The notes under the pieces: generated by a model
What the model was told of the DNA's origin: nothing
Databases searched by the model: none
The model's input: the letters and a program-made list of their open reading frames with translations, nothing else
Shown here: one piece after another, positions 1 to 5,752 of the stretch
How positions within the stretch are numbered: the first letter of the stretch is position 1
How the letters are laid out: the number at the start of each line of letters is the position of its first letter
NCBI GenBank assembly: GCA_900553645.1
Contig: USEE01000046.1
Coordinates: 1 to 8,393, forward strand
Reading direction: 5' to 3'
DNA length: 8,393 bases
From: an uncultured Eubacteriales bacterium
Lineage (GTDB): Bacteria > Bacillota_A > Clostridia > Christensenellales > Aristaeellaceae
Position numbers and translations under genes: made by a program

Positions 1-1073
1 CGCTGAAGGATAGACTCCGATTCGACCGCTGGCAGCTGGCGGCACTGATACTGCTGGTGGTGGTAACTGTGTCGTGGACGCTGATTGCGATGGGCAATTC
101 CACGCTGTCGGTCACTACGCGCACGCTGTCCATACCCGGCCTGCCCTCTGCGCTGGAGGGCTATACCATCGTGCAGGTGAGCGACTTAAACGGCGCGCGC
201 TTTGGCGATAATCAGGAGAAGCTGGTTAAATCAATCACTTCCATTAATTACGACGCGCTGTGCATGACGGGCGACATGATAGGCGCATCCGGCGACGCAC
301 AGCCGCTGTATGAACTGGTGGATGGGATTAACGCGCAAAAGAGCAAGCCGATGCTGTTCATAACCGGTGACGCCGATCCCGATCCGATTGAGTCCGCGTC
401 CGGCGACGACGGCAATGTCTATGCCGACTACATAAATCAATTGATCGCGCGCGGCGTGACCTACCTCGACAGCCCATATGAGGTAGAAAAAGGCGATGCG
501 AGAGTGTGGTTCACATCGGCGCTGCACCTTAACGTAAACACCAGCGAATATCTGGACGCGGCACAGCAGCGCTGCCTGAACGCAATGTCTCAGGGCGACG
601 CGGATACCGCGCAGATGGAGGCATACCGGCTGGACTGCGCACAGAAGCTCAACACTGCGGCGCAGTCGATGCAGTCCACCGACGTGCACATCGCGCTCAG
701 CCATACGCCCCTGTCGGACGACTTCGTGCGCTCGTTGCAATACGCCGAGGGCGATTTGTCGGCGGAGTCGCAGGACAGCTCGCGCAGCAATCAGTATCTC
801 AGACTGATCGACGTGGCGCTGTGCGGGCATTATGTGGGCGGACAATGGCGTGTGCCTTTCGTGGGCGCAATGTATGTGCCGGACGAGCGACTGCCGCGCG
901 GCGGCTGGTTCCCGGATCAGAGTCAGGTCAAGGGTCTGCGCCGCTCCAATTCGGTCTACATATACACGACATCGGGTCTGGGCACTTCGTCGGCGTACCA
1001 CCTGCCCAGTTTCCGACTGTTCAACACGCCCGAGATAGTCGTGATAAAGCTGACCGCCAAGCTGGACGCATAG
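1..1073 (+). CDS. Membrane-anchored metallophosphoesterase-like protein, degenerate active site (5' partial)
   Basis: The reading frame is open from the left edge (first whole codon at 3) to TAG at 1071-1073, so the true start lies upstream. A GTG at 57 falls inside a hydrophobic helix (codons 36-95, LAALILLVVVTVSWTLIAMG) and is not a credible start. After this single N-terminal membrane segment comes a calcineurin-like phosphoesterase fold, closest in pattern to the YkuE/YaeI-type enzymes: IVQVSDLN (171-191), TGD (267-275), LSHTP (699-713) and CGHYVGGQ (822-845). The family's metal and catalytic motifs are DxH, GD, GNHD, H and GHxH. Here DxH reads DLN (183-191), GNHD reads GDAD (366-377) and GHxH reads GHYV (825-836), so three expected histidines are missing although the frame is intact. 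The fold should sit outside the membrane. I infer a pseudoenzyme or an altered activity; the fold assignment is firmer than any function. Confidence 0.8.
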   Translation, partial: LKDRLRFDRWQLAALILLVVVTVSWTLIAMGNSTLSVTTRTLSIPGLPSALEGYTIVQVSDLNGARFGDNQEKLVKSITSINYDALCMTGDMIGASGDAQPLYELVDGINAQKSKPMLFITGDADPDPIESASGDDGNVYADYINQLIARGVTYLDSPYEVEKGDARVWFTSALHLNVNTSEYLDAAQQRCLNAMSQGDADTAQMEAYRLDCAQKLNTAAQSMQSTDVHIALSHTPLSDDFVRSLQYAEGDLSAESQDSSRSNQYLRLIDVALCGHYVGGQWRVPFVGAMYVPDERLPRGGWFPDQSQVKGLRRSNSVYIYTTSGLGTSSAYHLPSFRLFNTPEIVVIKLTAKLDA

Positions 1074-1121
1074 GCGGCAAAAACTGCCAGAGTATATTTT
1101 ACAAAATTATTACGGCTCGGA

Positions 1122-1150
1122 CTAAGATATGCTGTAAAATGTGATATAAT
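1122..1150 (+). promoter_or_regulatory. Extended -10 sigma-A promoter for the SH3b protease gene
   Basis: A perfect TATAAT stands at 1145-1150 and is preceded by TG at 1142-1143, which gives the extended -10 form TGATATAAT. The -35 box at the usual 17-nt spacing (1122-1127, CTAAGA) is poor, as is common for extended -10 promoters. Transcription would begin near 1157, leaving a leader of about 54 nt before the protease start at 1211. The surrounding 1090-1150 stretch is AT-rich. Confidence 0.6.
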
Positions 1151-1198
1151 ATATCTGTGATACGCTGTGGGTGACTGAACATTTCGCCCGGCGAATTG

Positions 1199-1204
1199 AG
1201 GAGG
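1199..1204 (+). promoter_or_regulatory. Ribosome binding site that fixes the protease start
   Basis: AGGAGG, a full match to the anti-Shine-Dalgarno sequence, lies 6 nt before ATG 1211 and only 3 nt before ATG 1208. ATG 1211 therefore has the better spacing. An in-frame TTG at 1196 overlaps this site and can be excluded as the start. Confidence 0.85.
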
Positions 1205-1210
1205 ATAATG

Positions 1211-3052
1211 ATGCGCAAGGCAAATTCATTACTGAAAACGCTGCTTGTCATGGCACTTATGGCCGGTACGCTGGCGTTTGCGGGCGCGGCGCTGGCTGAC
1301 GGAACCGTAGTTGAGTTTACCACCTATACGGACGGTACGACGACTGTTTCCAGCTATGCGCTGTCTGAGCGGGGCGATGGATACGCGATAAATAACTACA
1401 TGGCCACCAGCCCGTGGTCGTTCACCATGGACCCCAGCGGCATTAACATGAGTTCAAGCGCCGTAATTGAGGCATGGGAAGCCGGTATGCGCGAATGGAA
1501 CCGCTATCTTGAAAAACCGATGTTTACGCTGAATAACTCCACGTCCAGCGTAACGCTTCCCAGGGACAGCGACGGCGAGATTGCAAAGCGCAAGGATGGA
1601 CTCAACACCATCTCGTTTGCAAAACTGGGCGGCACGAAGCTGGCGATGACGCGCGCGTACATGGCTTCGGGTACTCTGTCCGATGAGTATCCGGTAAGCA
1701 GGTACGCCGATGAAGTCGATATAATATTCAACAGCGATATAGACTGGGTTAACGTTGCCATAAATGAAGAAGGCTATGACCTTCAGTCAATCGCCACTCA
1801 CGAAATCGGCCACACCCTTGGTCTGGGCGATGTGTACGACGCGGCGTATAACTATGTCACCATGTACGCCTATGGCATACGCAATAACGTTGACCAGCGC
1901 ACGCTGGCCGAACCCGACATAAAGGGATTGAGCAATCTGTACAAGGTGTACGGCTATGACGATCCGGTTAAGCCCACGGCCACGCCTGAGCCTACCGTCG
2001 AGCCTACGCCCGACCCCTCAGCGTCCGCAGAGCCGTCGCTCGAGCCGACACAGGAGCCTACCGGTGGCCCCACGACCACGCCGACCGTAACGCCCACGGT
2101 AGAGCCCACGGCTGAGCCGACCGCGACGCCCACCGTTGCGCCGGTGCTTACCGCGACGGTAAACACCACCTCGGGCAAGCTTAACATGCGCGCTGCGGCT
2201 TCCGCCACAAGCGCTAAGCTTACCTCCATACCGCGCGGCGCAACCGTTACCGTACTTGAGAAGGGCACGACGTGGAGCCGCATCAGCTATGGCGGCTACA
2301 CCGGCTATGTAATGACCCAGTACTTGAAGTTCGACGGCGGTTCGACCGCACAGCCCACCGGCACGCCTACGCCCGGCGGCAGCACTGCGACGGTAATCGC
2401 CAGCAGGCTTAACATGCGCGCCTCGGCCAGCACCACAGGGGCGCTGCTTACTAAGATTCCGAACGGTGCAACCGTTACCGTGCTGGGCACTACCGGCGCG
2501 TGGAGCCATATCCGCTATGGCAGCTACACCGGCTATGTGATGAGCCAGTACCTGCGGATAAACGGCAGCTCCACAGCGCAGCCCACCGCCGCGCCCACCC
2601 AGGAGCCCACCGCCGAACCCACCATCGGCACGGCGACAGTAACCTCGGGTTCGCGCCTTAACATGCGCAGTGCCAAGAGCACGTCCGCGTCGGTCGTTAC
2701 CCGGATACCTTCGGGCGCGACCGTCGGCGTAATCAGCTATGCCAGCGACTGGAGCAAGGTCACGTATAACGGCTACACCGGTTACGTATCCTCGCCCTAC
2801 ATATCCATGAACGGCAGTCAGACCGAAACGTCCGCCACCCCCAAGCCCGACGACGGCAAGACTTATAAGACCGTGACGATAAGCGGCTCGGCTACCAAGC
2901 TGAACATGCGCTCAGGCGCGGGCACGGGCTATGCGCTCGTGGGTCAGGTACCCAAGGGCACGCGCGTCGAGCTGCTCTCCGATCAGGGCGAATGGAGCCA
3001 GATCAGCTATAACGGCCTGAACGGTTATGTTATGAGTACCTACCTTAAATAA
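1211..3052 (+). CDS. Secreted metzincin-type zinc metalloprotease with four SH3b repeats
   Basis: From ATG 1211 this is a 613-residue protein. Residues 1-29 form a Sec signal peptide (basic MRK, hydrophobic core, cleavage likely after AALA). The catalytic domain (about 30-250) has the zinc motif HEIGHTLGLGD at 197-207: H197 and H201 are ligands, E198 the general base, and D207 stands where matrixins carry a third His, as in snapalysin-type HExxHxxGxxD enzymes. Met218 in YVTMYAYG is a plausible Met-turn. A Pro/Thr/Glu linker (251-312) leads to four SH3b domains (313-374, 391-450, 473-533, 552-613), each with a LNMR motif and a GYTGYV-type or GLNGYV strand. SH3b domains commonly bind cell-wall peptides. 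I infer an exported protease held at a cell wall, its own or another cell's; the substrate is unknown. No LPXTG anchor or C-terminal membrane helix is present. It has its own promoter and terminator, so it is probably monocistronic. Confidence 0.88.
   Translation: MRKANSLLKTLLVMALMAGTLAFAGAALADGTVVEFTTYTDGTTTVSSYALSERGDGYAINNYMATSPWSFTMDPSGINMSSSAVIEAWEAGMREWNRYLEKPMFTLNNSTSSVTLPRDSDGEIAKRKDGLNTISFAKLGGTKLAMTRAYMASGTLSDEYPVSRYADEVDIIFNSDIDWVNVAINEEGYDLQSIATHEIGHTLGLGDVYDAAYNYVTMYAYGIRNNVDQRTLAEPDIKGLSNLYKVYGYDDPVKPTATPEPTVEPTPDPSASAEPSLEPTQEPTGGPTTTPTVTPTVEPTAEPTATPTVAPVLTATVNTTSGKLNMRAAASATSAKLTSIPRGATVTVLEKGTTWSRISYGGYTGYVMTQYLKFDGGSTAQPTGTPTPGGSTATVIASRLNMRASASTTGALLTKIPNGATVTVLGTTGAWSHIRYGSYTGYVMSQYLRINGSSTAQPTAAPTQEPTAEPTIGTATVTSGSRLNMRSAKSTSASVVTRIPSGATVGVISYASDWSKVTYNGYTGYVSSPYISMNGSQTETSATPKPDDGKTYKTVTISGSATKLNMRSGAGTGYALVGQVPKGTRVELLSDQGEWSQISYNGLNGYVMSTYLK
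1961..2146 (+). repeat. Pro/Thr/Glu low-complexity linker repeat in the protease
   Basis: Codons 251-312 of the protease encode imperfect tandem units of the type PTxEPT/PTPTV, rich in Pro, Thr, Glu and Ala. It should be an extended, flexible spacer between the catalytic domain and the SH3b array. Shorter spacers of the same composition separate SH3b 1 from 2 (about 2333-2380) and 2 from 3 (about 2561-2626). Such DNA is prone to slippage, so its length may vary between strains. Confidence 0.8.
2147..3049 (+). repeat. Four tandem SH3b domain repeats
   Basis: Four related units of about 60 codons lie at 2147-2332, 2381-2560, 2627-2809 and 2864-3049. Each has the order TVT/TATV, LNMR, a hydrophobic-P-x-GA/GT turn, W-S-x-I/V, Y-x-GY/GL-x-GYV, Y-L/I. 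Units 1 and 2 are the most alike (GATVTVL and the YVM.QYL end are shared). Unit 4 is the most divergent (GAGTGYALVGQVPKG) and resembles the common bacterial SH3b consensus best. The first three probably arose by duplication within the gene. Confidence 0.82.
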
Positions 3053-3062
3053 ACAATGAATG

Positions 3063-3104
3063 ATCGGCCGGACTGCGCACGCTGCGCGGTTCGGTCGATT
3101 TTAT
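3063..3104 (+). terminator. Strong intrinsic terminator after the protease gene
   Basis: A 17-bp hairpin has its 5' arm at 3063-3079, loop CGC at 3080-3082 and 3' arm at 3083-3099. It contains three G-U wobbles and no mismatch, and a T-run at 3099-3102 follows (TTTTAT). It starts 10 nt after the protease stop codon. It should end the protease transcript and isolate it from the phosphatase gene. Confidence 0.9.
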
Positions 3105-3119
3105 ATCGCACTTTTTTCG

Positions 3120-3148
3120 TTGACATCGCAATCGACGCATGTCATAAT
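3120..3148 (+). promoter_or_regulatory. Near-consensus sigma-A promoter for the PP2C phosphatase gene
   Basis: TTGACA (3120-3125) is followed by a 17-nt spacer and CATAAT (3143-3148). The start of transcription would be near 3155, leaving a leader of about 110 nt before the ATG at 3266. A weaker extended -10 (TGATATGCT, 3218-3226) lies further down without a clear -35. The leader can form a small hairpin (3180-3187 with 3197-3204, one mismatch), to which I assign no role. Confidence 0.72.
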
Positions 3149-3265
3149 AATAGTAGTTTTAGGATTTGAACATGTGCCGTTTAAGGCGTGATTCGAGCCT
3201 TTAAGTAAAATAATAAGTGATATGCTCTAATCGAATCGCCGTGAACGCGGGAGGGCGGTGCTTAT

Positions 3266-3997
3266 ATGGATATTGAGGCGTTGGTGCGCAAGGGCAGGAA
3301 CAAGGAGCGCTGCGAGGACAGGTGCTTGAATGGCCGCAGCGTGCTGTGCGATATAGACGGCCGCTGCTCGATCGACGGCGCGTTCATCGCGGCGGTAGCC
3401 GACGGCGTGGGCGGCAACCAGCTGGGCGACGTGGCCGCGGGGTACGTGCTGCAGCAGCTCGCGGCGGCTGACGTGGCCGCGCTGGCCGATGCCGCCACTG
3501 TAAAGAGCTTTATTCAGGCACGCAACGAAGAGCTGATCTCGCTGGCGCGCGGCATTGCGGGCGCGCGCAACATGGCCACCACGCTTACCGGCATAGTGAT
3601 AAACGATCACGGCGGCTGGATATTCCATGCGGGAAACACGCGCATATACGCGATAAACGGCGCGCATATACACCGTCTGACGCGCGACCATACGACATAT
3701 GCGTGGCTGATGGATGCAGGGCGTGTGGAGGACGCGCGCATGTGCAACCGCAGTGAAATCACATGCTGTCTGGGCAACGGCAATCCCGCGCAGCTGGCTC
3801 AGTTGGAGGTAATGCCGCTTAACGACTTCACGGCGCTTTTGATGACGTCGGACGGTATACACGAAACGCTGGCCGACGAGCAGATCGAATCCGTGCTAAA
3901 CCGCGCGCAGTCGCCTGAAGAAGCATGCAGGCTGCTATGCGACACCGCGCAGATGCTTGGGTCGCGCGACGATCTTACTGCGATGCTGGTATATTGA
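3266..3997 (+). CDS. PP2C-family serine/threonine protein phosphatase
   Basis: This 243-residue cytoplasmic protein has the usual size of a single-domain bacterial PP2C (PPM/Stp1-PrpC type), a metal-dependent enzyme that removes phosphate from Ser/Thr, often opposing a PASTA-type kinase. The family motifs appear in order: ED at 17-18, VADGVGG at 44-50, ATTLTG at 104-109, GNTRIYAING at 123-132, LTRDHT at 138-143, SDGIHE at 195-200 and RDDLTAMLV at 234-242. The likely metal aspartates D18, D46, D196 and D235 are kept, so activity is expected. The usual GDSR is changed to GNTR and the closing PDN to RDD. No signal peptide or membrane helix is seen. ATG 3266 follows GGGAGGG (3249-3255) at a spacing of about 10 nt. 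No kinase gene is present in the window, so its partner is unknown. A SpoIIE/RsbU-like anti-anti-sigma phosphatase role is possible but not supported by neighbours. Confidence 0.88.
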   Translation: MDIEALVRKGRNKERCEDRCLNGRSVLCDIDGRCSIDGAFIAAVADGVGGNQLGDVAAGYVLQQLAAADVAALADAATVKSFIQARNEELISLARGIAGARNMATTLTGIVINDHGGWIFHAGNTRIYAINGAHIHRLTRDHTTYAWLMDAGRVEDARMCNRSEITCCLGNGNPAQLAQLEVMPLNDFTALLMTSDGIHETLADEQIESVLNRAQSPEEACRLLCDTAQMLGSRDDLTAMLVY

Positions 3998-4057
3998 TGG
4001 GGCAAGGCGCAGCCTGCCTGTGCGGACAATTGCATAGTAATATTTTCCACGAATTTT

Positions 4058-4103
4058 AGACGATCTTCCGGGCAGAGTATTGCCGACGGGAGGTCGTTTT
4101 ATT
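4058..4103 (+). promoter_or_regulatory. Hairpin plus T-tract that buries the RBS of the SpoIID-domain gene (terminator or attenuator)
   Basis: The 5' arm (4060-4070 and 4071-4074) pairs with the 3' arm (4087-4097 and 4081-4084), giving 15 bp with a 2-nt bulge (GA, 4085-4086) and loop GAGTAT (4075-4080). Two outer pairs (4058-4059 with 4098-4099) can be added. TTTTATT (4097-4103) follows directly and ends at the ATG at 4104. The Shine-Dalgarno GGGAGG (4088-4093) lies wholly within the 3' arm. By form it is an intrinsic terminator for transcripts from the phosphatase gene, and by position it would also block translation of 4104-5075. A possible -10 (TAATAT, 4038-4043) without a good -35 could start a transcript just before the hairpin. 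Confidence 0.72.
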
Positions 4104-5075
4104 ATGAAGAAACTGCTCATGCCGATTGCGATGATTATGCTTTGCGCGATGCTGACCGGCTGCTTTGCGTCGGAAACGCCGCGCAGTACTCCGCAGGCAA
4201 CGCAAAGCGCCGCCGCACAGCCGCCTGCGTTCAAAACCGAAAGGCTGAAGGAAAGCAATCCCACGCTGAAGGTATACGACGTCAAGCAAAAGCGCATTAT
4301 CGAGATGCCGCTGGAGGAATACCTGGAAGGCGTGCTGGCGGGCGAGATGCCGAACGACTGGCCGGCGGAGGCGCTCAAGGCGCAGGCGATACTCGCGCGC
4401 ACGTTCGTGTGCAAGTTCATAGATGAGAAGAAGTCCAAATACGACGGCGCGGACATATCCACCGACATAAAGGAAGCGCAGGCATACGACGCGGACGGTG
4501 TGAACGATGCGATTCGCCGCGCGGTAAGTGCCACCCATGGCGAAATCATGGTGTATGAGGGCGAACTGCCTTACGCGTGGTTCTATGCGCACGGCGGCGG
4601 CAAGACCGCGCTGGCACGCGAGGGTTTGGAGTTCAGCGGCACAGAGCCGGGCTATACTCAGGTGGTGGACTCGCGCGACAGCGACGAAGCGCCGTCGGAC
4701 GTGAAGCACTGGACATGCGAGTTTACCAAGGCCGAGCTGATCGCCGCCGCAAAGGAAGCGGGCATAACGCTCAAGGACGTAGGCAGTGTTAAGGTGGGTG
4801 AGAAGGGCGACAGCGGCCGCGCAATTACGCTGGATATAGACGGCACTGAGGTAAGCGCGCCCGCACTGCGCATCGCGCTTGGCTCGACAAAGATGAAATC
4901 CACGCTGATTGAAAAGTGCGAGTACTCGGATGGCAAGCTCAAGCTGTCGGGCATGGGCTACGGTCACGGCGTGGGCATGTCGCAGTGGGGCGCGTATGCA
5001 CTGGCGAACGAGGGGATGACTGCGGAGGAAATCGTGAAGTACTATTTTAAGGATGTTACCATTGCAAAGCTGTAA
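4104..5075 (+). CDS. SpoIID/LytB-domain lipoprotein, putative peptidoglycan lytic transglycosylase
   Basis: From ATG 4104 this is 323 residues. The N-terminus is a lipoprotein signal: MKK, a hydrophobic core and lipobox LTGC with Cys20. A short polar Ser/Thr/Ala/Gln spacer (21-50) precedes a SpoIID domain (about 53-321). Its hallmarks are MPLEEYLEGVLAGEMP (68-83), LKAQAILARTF (91-101), STDIKEAQAY (119-128) and GYGHGVGMSQWGA (285-297). In Bacillus SpoIID the Glu of the EMP motif is the catalytic residue for cutting glycan strands; here it is E81. SpoIID acts during engulfment, while relatives such as LytB modify amidases. This copy has a lipid anchor in place of a membrane helix, and no other sporulation gene is in view, so I do not use the name spoIID. 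An in-frame TTG at 4080 lies before the RBS and is rejected. GGGAGG (4088-4093) stands 10 nt before ATG 4104, inside a hairpin. No terminator directly follows the stop codon. Confidence 0.88.
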   Translation: MKKLLMPIAMIMLCAMLTGCFASETPRSTPQATQSAAAQPPAFKTERLKESNPTLKVYDVKQKRIIEMPLEEYLEGVLAGEMPNDWPAEALKAQAILARTFVCKFIDEKKSKYDGADISTDIKEAQAYDADGVNDAIRRAVSATHGEIMVYEGELPYAWFYAHGGGKTALAREGLEFSGTEPGYTQVVDSRDSDEAPSDVKHWTCEFTKAELIAAAKEAGITLKDVGSVKVGEKGDSGRAITLDIDGTEVSAPALRIALGSTKMKSTLIEKCEYSDGKLKLSGMGYGHGVGMSQWGAYALANEGMTAEEIVKYYFKDVTIAKL

Positions 5076-5127
5076 GGCCGGTTATATTGCGGGAAAGGCG
5101 GGCTTCATGCCTTGACAATACACATTT

Positions 5128-5173
5128 TAAGGCGGTGGGCGTGGGAAGTACCTGAGCGCGGGAGACTGCCTTA
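5128..5173. other. Hairpin H1, possible structured RNA element
   Basis: Nine base pairs (5128-5136 with 5165-5173, one G-U) close a 28-nt interior. The interior can form an inner stem: 5139-5141 with 5157-5159, and 5143-5145 with 5151-5153 around an AAGTA loop. No T-tract follows, so it does not look like a terminator. It starts 53 nt after the SpoIID-domain stop. The strand of any RNA is undetermined, although the upstream gene reads toward it from the left. Confidence 0.45.
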
Positions 5174-5229
5174 GCCATACTGACAGTGATGTAAAACTCG
5201 CATTCAGGTTGAAACCGATACACATAGTA

Positions 5230-5259
5230 AGCGCCGGGCGGGCTTTTCCGCTCGGCGCT
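5230..5259. other. Hairpin H2, 12-bp GC-rich stem
   Basis: The arms at 5230-5241 and 5248-5259 pair over 12 bp with one G-U and a 6-nt loop (GCTTTT). CACA (5221-5224) and TGTG (5261-5264) can pair outside an internal loop. It has the strength of a terminator but lacks a T-run (GTGTGCATTTG follows). It could end or protect the 3' end of the SpoIID-domain mRNA, or be part of a small RNA. Confidence 0.5.
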
Positions 5260-5265
5260 GTGTGC

Positions 5266-5297
5266 ATTTGTAGCATGGCTATTGGGCATGCACAAAT
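5266..5297. other. Hairpin H3, 11-bp stem with one bulge
   Basis: ATTTGT (5266-5271) pairs with ACAAAT (5292-5297), and GCATG (5273-5277) with CATGC (5287-5291); A5272 is bulged and the loop has 9 nt (5278-5286). It begins 6 nt after H2, so the two would stack in one RNA. Confidence 0.45.
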
Positions 5298-5442
5298 TTG
5301 CGTGTATATATTCACATCGAAACGAATAAATACGCATAGATGTATACCGGCGTGTCTGTGCGATAAGTTGAAACTATGCAAATAACCAAAAGTTAATGCG
5401 ATAAAAGTGCAAACGAACGCACGTGAAACAGGCTTAAAGCAT

Positions 5443-5479
5443 AAAAAAATAATTCTCCACGCCCAAAACGAGAGAATTA
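5443..5479 (-). terminator. Terminator-like hairpin for leftward transcription
   Basis: TAATTCTC (5450-5457) and GAGAATTA (5472-5479) form a perfect 8-bp stem with a 14-nt loop. On the minus strand the stem is followed by seven T (A7 at 5443-5449 on +). The stem is AT-rich and the loop wide, so it may be weak. No leftward gene is evident upstream of it on that strand; it may stop divergent transcription from the rpoB promoter region, or only be the AT-rich flank of that promoter. Confidence 0.35.
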
Positions 5480-5520
5480 ACAAAAACCTTATTGACAAAG
5501 CTGGACAACGTTGATAACAT
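5480..5520 (+). promoter_or_regulatory. Main rpoB promoter with UP-like A-tract
   Basis: TTGACA (5492-5497) is a perfect -35. After a 17-nt spacer comes TAACAT (5515-5520), with TG at 5512-5513 giving an extended -10. The sequence just upstream (5480-5491, following AGAGAATTAA) is A-rich like an UP element, which suits a highly expressed gene. Transcription should start near 5527, leaving a leader of about 226 nt before rpoB. Confidence 0.75.
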
Positions 5521-5640
5521 AGTAAATTGCATTAGTGTGGATTTCCTGCCTCTGTCCAATTGAAACCGACACTGCATAAACCAACGCATACGTATTCTAC
5601 AACGAATGCGCCAAATATGCAATACGCAAACGGAAATTTT

Positions 5641-5670
5641 TTGACCGGCCGGGCATGTTTTTGCCATAGT
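5641..5670 (+). promoter_or_regulatory. Possible second rpoB promoter
   Basis: TTGACC (5641-5646), an 18-nt spacer and CATAGT (5665-5670) preceded by TG at 5662-5663 form a plausible weaker extended -10 promoter. The start would be near 5677, leaving a leader of about 76 nt. The spacer contains the palindrome CCGGCCGG, and GGCATG/CATGCC (5652-5657 with 5671-5676) can pair across the -10 region. Confidence 0.4.
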
Positions 5671-5736
5671 CATGCCGCGCGGCGAAAAATCAGGACAGTC
5701 AGGCAGAGCCGCCTCCAATTGGCAGATCAACGCATT

Positions 5737-5745
5737 AGGGGTGAT
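5737..5745 (+). promoter_or_regulatory. Ribosome binding site that fixes the rpoB start
   Basis: AGGGGTGAT matches most of the anti-Shine-Dalgarno complement and ends 7 nt before ATG 5753. The later in-frame ATG at 5771 has no comparable site, and starting there would remove the conserved MVHEVQ segment. Confidence 0.8.
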
Positions 5746-5752
5746 TGCATTT

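Larger units (their letters stand above)
5076..5752. other. 677-nt non-coding region between the SpoIID-domain gene and rpoB
   Basis: I see no convincing gene on either strand. The left part (5076-5300) is GC-rich and holds three hairpins. The middle (5281-5640) is about 38% GC by hand count, against about 60% in the genes. The right part (5492-5752) holds the rpoB promoter or promoters and leader. Short direct repeats occur: TTGAAACCGATAC (5209-5221) and TTGAAACCGACAC (5560-5572), with a partial TTGAAAC at 5368-5374; TGCGATAA occurs at 5359-5366 and 5397-5404. No tRNA, rRNA or insertion sequence is recognised. Confidence 0.8.

Noticed and set aside
57..59. GTG 57 as the start of the phosphoesterase-like gene
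   Set aside because: It lies within the membrane helix, has no SD before it, and the frame is open to the window edge.
231..1001. A 256-codon open frame on the minus strand
   Set aside because: It is antisense to the phosphoesterase-like gene, Arg/His-rich, with no recognisable motif or RBS context.
1073..1098. Small hairpin GGCGG-CAAAAA-CTGCC as terminator of the first gene
   Set aside because: The stem has only 5 bp with a G-U, overlaps the stop codon, and the T-run (ATTTT) starts several nt too late. It may weaken read-through but does not qualify as an intrinsic terminator.
4001..4018. Hairpin GGCAAGGC-GCA-GCCTGCC just after the phosphatase stop
   Set aside because: A 7-bp stem with a bulge and no T-tract; the much stronger structure at 4058-4103 is the better terminator candidate.
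5112..5140. TTGACA at 5112-5117 as a promoter
   Set aside because: There is no -10-like sequence at 16-18 nt (the region reads GGCGGTGGGC), so the -35 match alone is not enough.
5128..5176. Resemblance to the 3' part of 5S rRNA (GGCGGTG...GACTGCC)
   Set aside because: The conserved CCATCCCGAAC segment and the pairing 5' end are missing; about 70 nt upstream would be coding sequence. Treated as an unassigned hairpin.
5359..5404. TGCGATAA and TTGAAAC repeats as a CRISPR-like or iteron array
   Set aside because: The copies are few, short and unevenly spaced, without full repeat-spacer structure or adjacent cas or rep genes.
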